Positions 20,112-28,275 of a DNA stretch of 64,000 nucleotides are shown one piece after another. The position numbers and the translations under genes were made by a program. The stretch spans positions 186,001 through 250,000 of the forward strand of contig NZ_VTWH01000005.1 of assembly GCF_008369445.1 (NCBI RefSeq), written 5' to 3'. A model generated the notes under the pieces. The model was not told the DNA's origin. It did not search any database and worked only from the letters and a program-made list of their open reading frames with translations. Source of the stretch: Aureimonas fodinaquatilis. GTDB taxonomy: Bacteria > Pseudomonadota > Alphaproteobacteria > Rhizobiales > Rhizobiaceae. Within the stretch, counting starts at the first letter, position 1. Each line of letters begins with the position of its first letter.

Positions 20112-20912
20112 ATGACCGCCCTTCGCTCTTTTGCCTTTCAGGTGCTGTTCTACGCAAATCTGGTGGCGCACCTCATTGTGTTTTCGCCGGTTTTCTTTTT
20201 TCTGCCGGAAGCCTCCTGCTGGAAAATCGTCAAGAACTGGGCGCGTTCCTCTCTCTGGCTGCTGCGCTGTGTGGCGGGCACGCGGTCGGTGATCCGGGGC
20301 CAGGAAAACCTGCCTTCCGGCGCATTCATTGTGGCTGCCAAACATCAGTCGTTCTGGGAAACATTTGCTCTGGTTCCGCAATTGCCCCGGCCGACTTTCA
20401 TCCTGAAAAAGGAATTGATGCGCATTCCATTGTTCGGAGCCTACTGCCGCCGAATGGGGATGATACCCATCGACAGACAGCGTCGCGGGGCAGTCATGTC
20501 AGCCATGCTGGATCGTGCATCCGAAGCTATGGCTCAGGGACGTCAGATTATCATTTTTCCGGAAGGCACTCGCACCACACCGGGAGCCGAGCCGAACTAC
20601 CGCCCCGGCATCCACTTTCTTTACGCCGGGCTTAATGTGCCCGTTGTGCCCGTTGCATTGAACGCTGGTCTGTTCTGGCCAAGGCAGGCCTTTCTGCGCA
20701 GGCCGGGCACAATCACGGCAGAGTTTCTGCCAGCCATAGCGCCCGGCATGGAGCGGGAACAATTTCTGGCGCTGCTGCGTGATGTGGTGGAAGAGAAAAG
20801 CTGGCAACTCATCCGCGAGGCCTATGCTACCCAACCAGACTTGCCGGCCAATGAGTTTGTGGCACGACATCTGCAAAATGAGATGACGCGAGATGCAAAG
20901 GAGTGCTGTTGA
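20112..20912 (+). CDS. plsC: 1-acyl-sn-glycerol-3-phosphate acyltransferase (PlsC family)
   Basis: The enzyme acylates lysophosphatidic acid to phosphatidic acid at the inner membrane. The 266-residue protein has an N-terminal hydrophobic segment and block I as KHQSFWET, that is His-X4-Glu rather than the classical His-X4-Asp. Block II (LKKELMRIPLFGAYCRRMGMIPIDR) and block III FPEGTRTTPGAEPNYRPGI follow, then VPVVPVALNAG. The ATG at 20112 with AAGG upstream is preferred to a GTG two codons earlier. It follows ftsEX and ydcF, probably in one transcription unit. Confidence 0.9.
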   Translation: MTALRSFAFQVLFYANLVAHLIVFSPVFFFLPEASCWKIVKNWARSSLWLLRCVAGTRSVIRGQENLPSGAFIVAAKHQSFWETFALVPQLPRPTFILKKELMRIPLFGAYCRRMGMIPIDRQRRGAVMSAMLDRASEAMAQGRQIIIFPEGTRTTPGAEPNYRPGIHFLYAGLNVPVVPVALNAGLFWPRQAFLRRPGTITAEFLPAIAPGMEREQFLALLRDVVEEKSWQLIREAYATQPDLPANEFVARHLQNEMTRDAKECC

Positions 20913-20992
20913 AAAACAGACTCCAAACAGTTATAATTTAACAGATTGATGATATATGAATTCAACGCACTCTCTTTTCAGAGCATTTTTGC

Positions 20993-21781
20993 ATGAACAG
21001 TCCGATCTCGTCTCCGCTTTCGGTTCAGGGTGAGCTTCCGCTTTTCTACACGGATGCAAGAGTTTTGCGTTTCGCAGATCATGCCGGTCTGGGCATTCGG
21101 CGCAGCAACAATTTGCGGTTTGCAGCAGCCGCAACCACTGTTCCTGTCATGCTCAGCGAATTTGCGGCCGCAATCCGGTTTTACCCGCTGGTTTTCATCG
21201 GCAGGGAACAGCCCGTGCCAATGCTGGCACTGGGGTTTGATGGCGGGCGCAACCTGTTTGTGGATGGGGTGGGGTCCTGGCGCAAGGACCATTATGTTCC
21301 AGCCTATGTTCGCCGCTACCCGTTTCTTGCCAGCAAAGACGTCTCTGGCAATCATCAATTGCAGGCAGATTTCAGCAGCGGGCGAATTGTTTCGCTAACG
21401 GGCAGCACCGGTGTGGAGCCGCTGTTTGAGGCGGATGGCGCGGCAGCCCCTTATGCGCGCACCATCATGCTGCTGTGTCAGGCTATCGAAAAAGGCGGTC
21501 AACAGGCGGCCGAGTTTTCCAGTGCACTGCTGGAAGCCGGTCTGCTTTCCGAGCGGAAAGTCGAGTTCGAGTCGGATATCGGGGAGGCTGTACGCTTTGC
21601 CGGCTTTTACTCGGTGGATGAGCGAGCCTTTCGCGCCTTGCCTGCCGCAAAACTTGCCGATTTTTCCGCCCGTGGCTGGTTGGAGCTTATCGTGATGCAC
21701 ATTGTGTCTCAGCAGAACTGGCGGCCGATGATGCAGGCTGTGACGCGCAGCAGGGTGCAGCCCGTAGCAGCAAAAATGTGA
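20993..21781 (+). CDS. SapC family protein
   Basis: The 262-residue soluble protein has no signal peptide. It contains FAAAATTVPVMLSEFAAAIRFYPLVF, then FIGREQPVPMLALGFDGGRNLFVDG and YVPAYVRRYPFLAS, the arrangement of the SapC family (named after a Campylobacter S-layer protein but widespread in alphaproteobacteria). The biochemical function of alphaproteobacterial SapC proteins is not established. It is preceded by an AT-rich gap and followed by a dispersed repeat, so it is probably monocistronic. Confidence 0.8.
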   Translation: MNSPISSPLSVQGELPLFYTDARVLRFADHAGLGIRRSNNLRFAAAATTVPVMLSEFAAAIRFYPLVFIGREQPVPMLALGFDGGRNLFVDGVGSWRKDHYVPAYVRRYPFLASKDVSGNHQLQADFSSGRIVSLTGSTGVEPLFEADGAAAPYARTIMLLCQAIEKGGQQAAEFSSALLEAGLLSERKVEFESDIGEAVRFAGFYSVDERAFRALPAAKLADFSARGWLELIVMHIVSQQNWRPMMQAVTRSRVQPVAAKM

Positions 21782-21813
21782 TGCCCTTTGGGCCATTCTG
21801 GCGCCCACCCAGA

Positions 21814-21889
21814 GTTGAACTCCAGTTCTTTGTTTTGTCGCAATTTTCTTGCCGTTGAAACGATTCCGTTTCAATCAGAAATGCTCTAT
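21814..21889 (-). repeat. Dispersed double-hairpin repeat, copy 3
   Basis: On the minus strand it begins AGAGCATTTCTGATTGAAACG at 21889, one of the closest matches to the family consensus. It continues through the TTTCAAC arm to a CGACAAAACAAAGAACTGGAG-like tail. It lies between the SapC-family gene and the TauE/SafE gene. Confidence 0.75.
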
Positions 21890-21922
21890 GGAGTGGTTTC
21901 CATTCCGTAAGGGTTCCTTGCT

Positions 21923-22780
21923 ATGTTGTTGGATATTCCCGCTGCCGAGGCGGCTTGGCTCATTGCTGCCTTGCTTGCCGGCGGGGCGCTGACTGGCGTT
22001 CTGGCTGGTGTGTTTGGTGTCGGCGGTGGCGCGGTTGCCGTGCCCATTCTTTACGAGCTGTTCCGCATTCTTGGCGTTCCCGATGAAGCGCGCATGCCGC
22101 TCTGTATCGGAACGTCGCTGGCAATTATCATTCCCACCTCGCTGCGGTCATTTTCTACCCACTACAAGCGGGGTGCGGTGGACATGTCGATCCTGAAAGT
22201 CTGGGCCGTGCCGGTTGTGCTCGGCGTCATCGCGGGCAGCTTCATCGCGCGATACGCGCCGGCAGATCTGTTCAAACTGGTGTTCATCGGCGTGGCGGGC
22301 ATTTCCGCTATCAAGCTTCTTTTCGGGCGCGATAGCTGGCGACTGGGACTGGATATGCCAAGGCGCGGGCTGATGCGCCTTTATGGCGGTTTGATAGGCG
22401 TTCTATCCTCATTGATGGGCATTGGCGGCGGGCAGTTGTCTTCTTTGTTCATGACCTTCTACAATCGGCCTATTCACCAGGCGGTTGCCACATCTTCGGG
22501 GCTGGGCGTCATTATCTCCATTCCCGGCGCGCTCGGCTATATTTATGCAGGCTGGCCGGTGGCAGCGCAGTTTCCCAATGTTGCTGCACTCCAGCACCCG
22601 CTGGCGCTCGGCTATGTCTCGCTCATCGGTTTTGTGCTCTTTTCCATCACCAGCGTCATCACGGCGCCAATGGGTGCCAATCTGGCGCATCGCCTGAACA
22701 AAAAGCGGTTGGAAACGGCATTTGGTGTTTTCCTGCTGTTGATCTGTCTTCGTTTCGCTGTTTCCCTCGTCCTCAGTTAA
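21923..22780 (+). CDS. Sulfite exporter TauE/SafE (TSUP) family permease
   Basis: The 285-residue membrane protein has about eight hydrophobic segments. The two TSUP repeats are visible: GGALTGVLAGVFGVGGGAVAVPILYELFRILGVP and GGLIGVLSSLMGIGGGQLSSLFMTFYNRP. Family members export sulfite, sulfoacetate or other small organic anions; the substrate cannot be read here. The pncB gene follows 18 bases downstream on the same strand and is probably co-transcribed. Confidence 0.88.
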   Translation: MLLDIPAAEAAWLIAALLAGGALTGVLAGVFGVGGGAVAVPILYELFRILGVPDEARMPLCIGTSLAIIIPTSLRSFSTHYKRGAVDMSILKVWAVPVVLGVIAGSFIARYAPADLFKLVFIGVAGISAIKLLFGRDSWRLGLDMPRRGLMRLYGGLIGVLSSLMGIGGGQLSSLFMTFYNRPIHQAVATSSGLGVIISIPGALGYIYAGWPVAAQFPNVAALQHPLALGYVSLIGFVLFSITSVITAPMGANLAHRLNKKRLETAFGVFLLLICLRFAVSLVLS

Positions 22781-22798
22781 AATCGCTGGAGCGCCATT

Positions 22799-24103
22799 AT
22801 GGTCGCCATCGACATTGCCACACGCGTCTGGAACCACACGTTCAAGCTGGACCCGATTATCCGCAGCCTTCTGGACACAGATTTTTACAAACTTCTGATG
22901 CTGCAACTGATCTGGGGGCGGTATCGCGATGTCGATGTGACGTTTGAGCTGATCAACCGCAGCCACACAGTGCGCATTTCCGATGAAATTGACGAGGCTG
23001 AGCTGCGGGCTCAGCTTGATCATGCCCGCACGGTGCGGTTTTCCAAGCAGGAAATGATCTGGCTGGCGGGCAACACGTTCTATGGCAAAAAACAGATTTT
23101 CCGGCCGGAATTTCTGCAGTGGCTGGCAACGTTTGAACTGCCGCCATACGATCTGAAGCGCGCAGATGGCCAGTACGAGTTGTTGTTCCACGGACCGTGG
23201 ATGTACACGATGATGTGGGAAATTCCTGCACTGGCCATTATCAATGAACTGCGGTCCCGCTCGGCCATGCGGGGTCTGAAGCGGTTTGAACTCGATGTTC
23301 TTTACGCGCGTGCCAAAACCAAGATGTGGGAGAAAGTCGAGCGCCTTTCCAGCCTGTCGGACATTCGCATATCCGATTTCGGCACGCGGCGGCGGCATTC
23401 GTTTCTGTGGCAGCGTTGGTGCGTGGAAGCGCTGAAGGAAAAGCTTGGCAGCCGGTTTTCTGGCTCGAGCAACGTGTTGCTGGCCATGCAGACCGATCTG
23501 GAAGCTATTGGCACGAATGCCCATGAACTGCCTATGGTGGCCGCAGCGCTGGCTGAAACTGATGAAGCGCTGAGCACTGCCCCTTACCGCATGATGCAGG
23601 ATTGGCAGGAGTGGTATGACGGCAATCTGCTGGTGGTTCTGGCAGATACGTTCGGCACGCGCTCTTTCCTGGAAGGTGCTCCTGACTGGGTTGCGCAATG
23701 GACCGGATTTCGGCCGGATTCCGCTCCGCCCATTCAAGGGGGAGAGGAGATTATTGACTGGTGGCAGGAACGGGGCGTTGACCCGCGGGAGCGTCTTCTG
23801 GTGTTTTCCGATGGCATGGATATTGATTCGATTGAGGAAACCTATCACCACTTCAAAGGGCGGGTGCGGATGAGCTTTGGTTGGGGCACCAACCTGACCA
23901 ATGATTTTCGCGGTGTGGCACCAGAGCCGATGCCCGGGCTGAAGCCGATCTCTCTGGTGTGCAAGGTGAAGGAGGCTAACGGCCGTCCGGCGGTGAAACT
24001 TTCCGACAATCCGGCAAAGGCTACGGGGCGACCGGAAGAAATTGCCCGCTACCAGCGCGTGTTCGGCACCGAAGGCGCCATTCTGCGAACTGTTGAAGTT
24101 TGA
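22799..24103 (+). CDS. pncB: Nicotinate phosphoribosyltransferase
   Basis: PncB converts nicotinate and PRPP to nicotinate mononucleotide for NAD salvage. The 434-residue protein has the N-terminal motif [15 protein letters not shown], then [14 protein letters not shown] (containing the autophosphorylation-region His), [25 protein letters not shown] and the phosphate-binding [11 protein letters not shown]. Length and motif order are typical for the proteobacterial enzyme. The ATG at 22799 follows the TSUP gene closely. Confidence 0.95.
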   Translation: MVAIDIATRVWNHTFKLDPIIRSLLDTDFYKLLMLQLIWGRYRDVDVTFELINRSHTVRISDEIDEAELRAQLDHARTVRFSKQEMIWLAGNTFYGKKQIFRPEFLQWLATFELPPYDLKRADGQYELLFHGPWMYTMMWEIPALAIINELRSRSAMRGLKRFELDVLYARAKTKMWEKVERLSSLSDIRISDFGTRRRHSFLWQRWCVEALKEKLGSRFSGSSNVLLAMQTDLEAIGTNAHELPMVAAALAETDEALSTAPYRMMQDWQEWYDGNLLVVLADTFGTRSFLEGAPDWVAQWTGFRPDSAPPIQGGEEIIDWWQERGVDPRERLLVFSDGMDIDSIEETYHHFKGRVRMSFGWGTNLTNDFRGVAPEPMPGLKPISLVCKVKEANGRPAVKLSDNPAKATGRPEEIARYQRVFGTEGAILRTVEV

Positions 24104-24236
24104 GAATATTCTTTCTCGCAATTGCCGAAATTTTGGGCCAAGACACTGCCAGACATTATATAACACTGGATATGCTGGAGGTAGCTGGCAGGCGGTTCCA
24201 TCCGCTGCTGGCTGCATCAAATGCGAGGCCGCTTTT

Positions 24237-25058
24237 ATGAATGCTATCGTCAAGCCGGATGTTTCTGAAACAACGCAGTTCCCGATTCCGGCCAATGTGT
24301 TTGCCGAAACGGTGACAGAGGTGCGTCATTACACTGACAGCCTGTTCAAATTCCGGATGACACGGCCAGCCAGTTTTCGGTTCCGCACGGGCGAGTTTGC
24401 CATGATTGGTTTGCCCAATGCAGAAAAGCCGGTATTCCGGGCTTATTCGATTGCCAGCCCGTCATGGGATGAGGAACTGGAATTTTTTTCAATCAAGGTG
24501 CCCGACGGCCCGCTGACCGAGCATCTGCAAAAAATACGGCCTGGCGACACGGTGTTGATGCGCAAAAAGCCGACTGGGACTCTGGTGCTGGATGCCTTGA
24601 TTCCGGGGCGGCGGCTCTATCTGTTTTCCACCGGAACGGGCATCGCGCCCTTTGCCGGCACCATCCGGGACCCTGAAACATACGAAAAGTTTGAGCAGGT
24701 TGTGCTGGTGCAGACAACGCGCGAGATTGCCGAACTTGCTTATGGCCGGGAGCTGGTTGAAACAATTCGCAACGACGAAATTCTCTCGGAACTGGTGGGC
24801 GACAAACTGCTTTACCACGGCGGCGCAACGCGTGAGGGTGAGCCGCGCGGCCAGCGAATTACAGAACTGTTGCAAAGCGGAAAACTGTTCACCGATCTTG
24901 GCCTGCCGCCTTTGGACCCTGCCATAGACAGGGCGATGATTTGTGGTTCGATGGCCATGCTGAAGGACACGGCTGCCCTGCTGGAGGCTGCCGGTCTGGA
25001 AGAAGGGGCCAACAACAAGCCTGCAACCTATGTGGTTGAACGGGCATTTGTGGACTGA
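24237..25058 (+). CDS. fpr: Ferredoxin--NADP reductase (subclass FPR)
   Basis: The 273-residue flavoprotein has the FAD-binding motif FRAYSIASPSWDEELEFFSIKVPDGPLTEHL, the NADP-binding stretch LYLFSTGTGIAPFAGTIRDPETYEKFE and a C-terminal ICGSMAMLKD...YVVERAFVD. The C terminus VERAFVD is typical of bacterial FPRs that reduce ferredoxin or flavodoxin with NADPH. The frame opens inside pncB, but the ATG at 24237 with GCGAGG upstream gives the family-like start MNAIVKPDVSETTQFPIPANVFAETV. The 133-base gap upstream contains an AT-rich TATATAAC box that could belong to a promoter. Confidence 0.94.
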   Translation: MNAIVKPDVSETTQFPIPANVFAETVTEVRHYTDSLFKFRMTRPASFRFRTGEFAMIGLPNAEKPVFRAYSIASPSWDEELEFFSIKVPDGPLTEHLQKIRPGDTVLMRKKPTGTLVLDALIPGRRLYLFSTGTGIAPFAGTIRDPETYEKFEQVVLVQTTREIAELAYGRELVETIRNDEILSELVGDKLLYHGGATREGEPRGQRITELLQSGKLFTDLGLPPLDPAIDRAMICGSMAMLKDTAALLEAAGLEEGANNKPATYVVERAFVD

Positions 25059-25080
25059 CCACAAGCCGGAGAGAGTTTCA

Positions 25081-25323
25081 GTGCGCGCAATTTTTGTTCA
25101 GTTCAAATGCCAGCCTGGCAAAGCTTATCAGGTTGCGGAAAATCTGGTGGAAACGGTGGAGGAATTGTCGGAAGTTTTTTCCACATCCGGCCAGTTTGAC
25201 CTGATTGCCAAATTCTATCTGGAGCCGGAGCGTGACACTGGTCATTTTGTTACCGAGCGTCTTCAGACACTGGACGGCGTGGCGGATACGTTTACGACGG
25301 TCGCATTCAAAGCTTTTCGCTAA
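25081..25323 (+). CDS. Stand-alone Lrp/AsnC ligand-binding (RAM) domain protein
   Basis: The 80-residue protein is only the C-terminal RAM domain of Lrp/AsnC regulators: MRAIFVQFKCQPGKAYQVAENLVE, SGQFDLIAKFYLEPERDTGHFV and a closing TFTTVAFKAF. There is no helix-turn-helix. Such stand-alone domains form oligomers that may bind amino acids. The start is GTG at 25081 with GGAGAGAG upstream, 22 bases after fpr, suggesting co-transcription. The TAA stop at 25321 is the first codon of a dispersed repeat. Confidence 0.88.
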   Translation: MRAIFVQFKCQPGKAYQVAENLVETVEELSEVFSTSGQFDLIAKFYLEPERDTGHFVTERLQTLDGVADTFTTVAFKAFR

Positions 25324-25438
25324 AGCATTTCTCGTTGAAGCGGAATCGCTTCAACGTAAGACAATGCAGCAGGCAAAAGAGCCCAGTGAGGGCTGATAGC
25401 ATCGCCTGAAATGGTCCATTCATTTTCAGGTGCAATCG
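25321..25438 (+). repeat. Dispersed double-hairpin repeat, copy 4
   Basis: It begins TAAAGCATTTCTCGTTGAAG, with a near-perfect inner palindrome GTTGAAGCG...CGCTTCAAC and ACAATGC. A second hairpin follows (ATCGCCTGAAATGG with CATTTTCAGGTG). The TAA is the stop codon of the Lrp-type gene. Confidence 0.8.
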
Positions 25439-25503
25439 CCCCCTTCCTAAATCGGCGATGAGGCTTTAACCTGTGGTTGGGCATCGATAGAGGGAGGGCT
25501 GCC

Positions 25504-25875
25504 GTGCGTTATCGGCTCCAATCTATCCTTTTGGCATTGGTTCTTTTGCCCGGCATTGCCCTGGCACAGGAAGCGTCAAGCCAAAGGTCCACCATTTCCA
25601 GTCATGATTACCCGACAGAAGCGGTTGCAGATTATGTGTTTGCCTGCATGCAGACCAATGGGCAAACGCAAACGGCGTTGCGCCAATGCTCCTGCTCATT
25701 TGACATCGTGGCATCGTTGATACCCTATGATGATTACGTCGAAGCCAGCACCTATCTGTCCATTGGTCAGCTAACTGGCGAAAAGGGCGTAATCTTCCGC
25801 ACGTCGGAAGCTTCAAGAGCAGCAGTCAGCAATCTGCGTCGTGCGCAGGCCGAAGCCGAGGTCCGGTGCTTCTGA
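25504..25875 (+). CDS. Secreted hypothetical protein with Cys-X-Cys motif, beside the PQQ relay genes
   Basis: The 123-residue product has a signal peptide (LQSILLALVLLPGIALAQ). The mature protein has four Cys: FACMQ, then RQCSCSFD, and a C-terminal RCF. The segment CSCSFDIVASLIPYDDYVEAST is distinctive, but I cannot assign a known function. The start is GTG at 25504 with AGGGAGG upstream. It converges on the SoxYZ-like gene with a 31-base gap, at the edge of the xox region. A role in periplasmic redox or metal handling is a guess from context and cysteines. Confidence 0.7.
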   Translation: MRYRLQSILLALVLLPGIALAQEASSQRSTISSHDYPTEAVADYVFACMQTNGQTQTALRQCSCSFDIVASLIPYDDYVEASTYLSIGQLTGEKGVIFRTSEASRAAVSNLRRAQAEAEVRCF

Positions 25876-25906
25876 AGCGTTTCCTGCGATATGCCTTGAT
25901 GCCGTA

Positions 25907-26704
25907 TCAGGTTTGATCGGGTGCAAAAACCTGCGAGAAGCTGCGCCCGTCAGTATCGCGAGCATAGACCTTGAACTCGCCGGCAGGCCCGTCATAAGTG
26001 AAGCGGAAATTGGGGTCTTCGGAAATTGATATGCCGCCTTCCATGGACAGGAACGGGTGGTTTTCGAACTCAATGTTCAGCTCGGATACAAAGTGCGCGG
26101 GTATATAGAGATGTGAAATCTGGTCGCGCTGCAGGCCCGAATTGTTTGGATGTCGGATCATCAATTGTGCAACGTGGCGATCCGTCATGCCAGTTTCCAG
26201 AAATCGCCGCAGCCTCATCTGCCCAAGCTGCGCCGTAGATTCAGCCGGGTTGCGGGCGGCCGGAGCAGCGCAACCGCCGGATGCTTTCACATAGTGACTG
26301 GCCATGTAGAGCTGGCCGTTTTCATCTTCGCCCACAACGCGGATATTGCTGTAAGCATTGACGCGCAATCGCGTTTCAATGGTGGTTATCCGTGCGTTGT
26401 TATCCAGCGTAAATGTGGCCGCAACCGGGGCCGGATTTTCATCAACAATCAGTGTCAGAGTGCGAAAACGGGTGTCTGCATCCAGAGAAATCCTGACAGG
26501 TACCATGGCTGGGTCTGGAGCACGGTCGGGCGCTTCCAAGGTCAGGATGTTCGTTTCTTCCCGCACGGACTTTTCGCCGAAAAGATCACTTTTCAACTGC
26601 ATCCATGACTCAGTGGAAGGAGCCTGCGCCAGTGCAGGGCCGGCAAATGCCATGGCGCACGCGCAGAAAATCAGGGTCAGCTTGAGCGGAACACGCATTG
26701 TCAT
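25907..26704 (-). CDS. Quinoprotein dehydrogenase-associated SoxYZ-like carrier protein
   Basis: The 265-residue secreted protein has a signal peptide (LTLIFCACAMAFAGPALAQA). A SoxY-like domain (about 25-160) ends in the Cys-bearing swinging-arm-type motif SGGCAAPA. A SoxZ-like domain follows (about 165-265, ending KVYARDTDGRSFSQVFAPDQT). In sulfur oxidation SoxYZ carries substrate on the SoxY Cys. This fused form belongs to a family found beside PQQ dehydrogenases and a SoxH-like hydrolase, where its cargo is unknown. The start is placed at the ATG 26704; an ATG two codons later is equally possible. The metallohydrolase gene lies just upstream on the same strand. Confidence 0.85.
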   Translation of the reverse strand: MTMRVPLKLTLIFCACAMAFAGPALAQAPSTESWMQLKSDLFGEKSVREETNILTLEAPDRAPDPAMVPVRISLDADTRFRTLTLIVDENPAPVAATFTLDNNARITTIETRLRVNAYSNIRVVGEDENGQLYMASHYVKASGGCAAPAARNPAESTAQLGQMRLRRFLETGMTDRHVAQLMIRHPNNSGLQRDQISHLYIPAHFVSELNIEFENHPFLSMEGGISISEDPNFRFTYDGPAGEFKVYARDTDGRSFSQVFAPDQT

Positions 26705-26762
26705 TGTCCCAATCCGGGGTGCCCGCTGCGCAGTCTGCGCCAATTTTCAATGATAGGGAAGA

Positions 26763-27767
26763 CTATTCCCATTCCAGTTCACTATAGGCGGCAGATGCAT
26801 TCTGTCCCTGATAATCGTCAAACAACAGCCATTTGCTACGCTCGGATGCCGCTGCCTCCGTTTGCGCCAGACCCAGCGATTGCCCTTGCGAGATGAAGGC
26901 GCGTGTATCATCTGCCAACTGGTTGAGGAATTGCTTCTGCGCATCAAGGCTGGTGTGCCAGTCTTCGGAAACCTGGCCATGGCCGGGTACGACGCGGTCT
27001 GCGGCAATGCCGGCAAGCTCCGGCATGATGGCAAGCCAGCCCTTCAGGCTGCCGTCCAGCGTCGGGACATGGCGAACAAACAGGAGATCACCGGCAAACA
27101 AGGTCCGGGTCCGGGTATCCAGCACCGTCAGGTCATTGTCGGTATGAGCGGTCGGCCATGCCTGAAGAACCAGCGTTCGATCTCCGAGGTCGATTTCCAT
27201 TCGGTCATCAACACCAATATCGGGCAAGGCGAATTCAAATTCTGCCACCGGCTTTGCTTGTCTGCGCGCTTCCAACTCTGCGTAAAACTGTTTTCGTGCT
27301 TCCATGGACGCGGCAAAATTGTGATGCGCCACAAGCTCAGCGCCCTCCGCGGTCAGGCTGGCAGCCCCCGCACTGTGATCGGGGTGCATGTGGGTTAGAA
27401 TAACATGGCTGATCGGCAGGTCCGTAACACTGGCCACCGCCGCGCGAATCTTCAAGCCAAATTCCGGCGAGCCGCCGCTGTCGATCACTGCAACCGAAGA
27501 GTTGCCGATCACAAATCCGCTATTGGATGTGTTGCCATCGGTTTCAGGCGTGGGCAGTGCAATATCACCGATATGTGCATAGACCCCCGGTGCGATGAGA
27601 GCAAAGGCCGGTTCGCCCGAACCTGCAAGGGCTGGCACATGCAGCACGAGTGCAAATGCGACAAGGACAAAGCCCGACGCTGCTTGAATTCGGGAAAAAA
27701 TCCTCGTCGCAAATTTGAACGTTTTTAAAATAGAATCACTCCATCTAAACGTGTGGTTGAGGAACAA
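26763..27767 (-). CDS. Quinoprotein relay system zinc metallohydrolase (SoxH-related)
   Basis: The product of up to 334 residues has an N-terminal hydrophobic signal (FVLVAFALVLHVPALAG) and a metallo-beta-lactamase fold. Metal ligands are visible in THMHPDHSAG, then AHTDND and VVPGHGQ. SoxH-related hydrolases of this type accompany the SoxYZ-like carrier next to PQQ alcohol dehydrogenases; the reaction is not established. The start is uncertain: the frame begins with TTG at 27767 and no ATG precedes the signal peptide. It is divergent from xoxF. Confidence 0.84.
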   Translation of the reverse strand: MFLNHTFRWSDSILKTFKFATRIFSRIQAASGFVLVAFALVLHVPALAGSGEPAFALIAPGVYAHIGDIALPTPETDGNTSNSGFVIGNSSVAVIDSGGSPEFGLKIRAAVASVTDLPISHVILTHMHPDHSAGAASLTAEGAELVAHHNFAASMEARKQFYAELEARRQAKPVAEFEFALPDIGVDDRMEIDLGDRTLVLQAWPTAHTDNDLTVLDTRTRTLFAGDLLFVRHVPTLDGSLKGWLAIMPELAGIAADRVVPGHGQVSEDWHTSLDAQKQFLNQLADDTRAFISQGQSLGLAQTEAAASERSKWLLFDDYQGQNASAAYSELEWE

Positions 27768-28038
27768 ACATCGGTTGAATCAGCACGTCACAATGACGGT
27801 CGAGCCAAAATCAGCAAGATTGCATTTCACGGCAAAAGAAAATTCAAAACCAAATTTCAATAAATACATAATTGTTTGGCGAATTGCCCGCCATGAAGCT
27901 TTCACATCACTGGGAATTTATATTTGAATGCTGAAGAATTACAAAACAATACCATTACACGCACATCGTAAGTGATATTTTGTGCAGCGCAATACATAAC
28001 TATATGGCAATGCAACATTAAACTTTGCTTTTTGATAC
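27768..28038. other. AT-rich intergenic region upstream of xoxF promoter
   Basis: This is the first part of a 508-base stretch without a convincing gene between the divergent metallohydrolase gene and xoxF. It is clearly more AT-rich than its surroundings. It is the likely site of the metallohydrolase promoter and of upstream regulator binding for xoxF. A small 70-codon frame at 27715-27927 has no ribosome-binding site and no recognisable product. I see no perfect operator palindrome. Confidence 0.5.
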
Positions 28039-28067
28039 TTGCACAATCAGAAAACTAAGCCTAGCTT
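28039..28067 (+). promoter_or_regulatory. Candidate xoxF promoter
   Basis: A -35-like TTGCAC (28039-28044) and a -10-like TAGCTT (28062-28067) are separated by 17 bases. The predicted transcription start, seven to eight bases downstream, falls at about 28074-28075. That is exactly where a long-range RNA stem begins (see the leader entry). The match to consensus is only moderate. Confidence 0.4.
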
Positions 28068-28074
28068 AATCCTT

Positions 28075-28197
28075 GGTTTCCGGCTTCAAGTCTGCCGATG
28101 TTGGGAGCGTCGGCGGTTCTCGAAGGCCTCGGTAGGGCGAAATTTAACGGTGCCCACCAGGACCCCTATTGGCGGTCGTGACACGCTGCCGGAAACC
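28075..28197 (+). ncRNA. Candidate structured RNA leader of xoxF (unidentified class)
   Basis: The ten bases GGTTTCCGGC at 28075-28084 are perfectly complementary to GCCGGAAACC at 28188-28197, closing a 123-base domain. Inside are a 7-bp hairpin (28094-28100 with 28108-28114, loop of seven) and a second stem of seven pairs with one bulged A (28131-28138 with 28152-28158, 13-base loop). A further hairpin (GTGCGGT / ACCGCGC) lies downstream at about 28222-28241, before the ribosome-binding site at 28265-28270. The domain starts at the predicted transcription start. I do not recognise it as FMN, TPP, cobalamin or SAM riboswitch, or confidently as 6S RNA. A cis-regulatory role for xoxF is inferred. 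Confidence 0.45.
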
Positions 28198-28275
28198 GTC
28201 CCCATCAGGAATAGCGATTAACGTGCGGTTGTTCGACCGCGCGCAGCCTGCTTACGCTTGTTTTGGGAGGAAACC

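Noticed and set aside
20931-20995. AGAGCATTTTTGC before the SapC-family gene as a repeat copy
   Set aside because: The match is limited to the terminal motif and the flanking sequence is unrelated AT-rich DNA.
22409-24295. 628-codon open frame on the minus strand opposite the TSUP and pncB genes
   Set aside because: Two well-supported genes occupy the plus strand; the antisense product is low in recognisable motifs and spans both genes and the spacer.
27715-27927. 70-codon plus-strand frame upstream of xoxF
   Set aside because: No ribosome-binding site, AT-rich intergenic composition and an overlap with the metallohydrolase start; not a credible peptide gene.
28117-28160. Resemblance of TTCTCGAAGG...GGGCGAAATT to part of an FMN riboswitch
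   Set aside because: Only a short string matches; the conserved later elements of the FMN aptamer (such as CCGGCGGT and the closing pairing) are absent.
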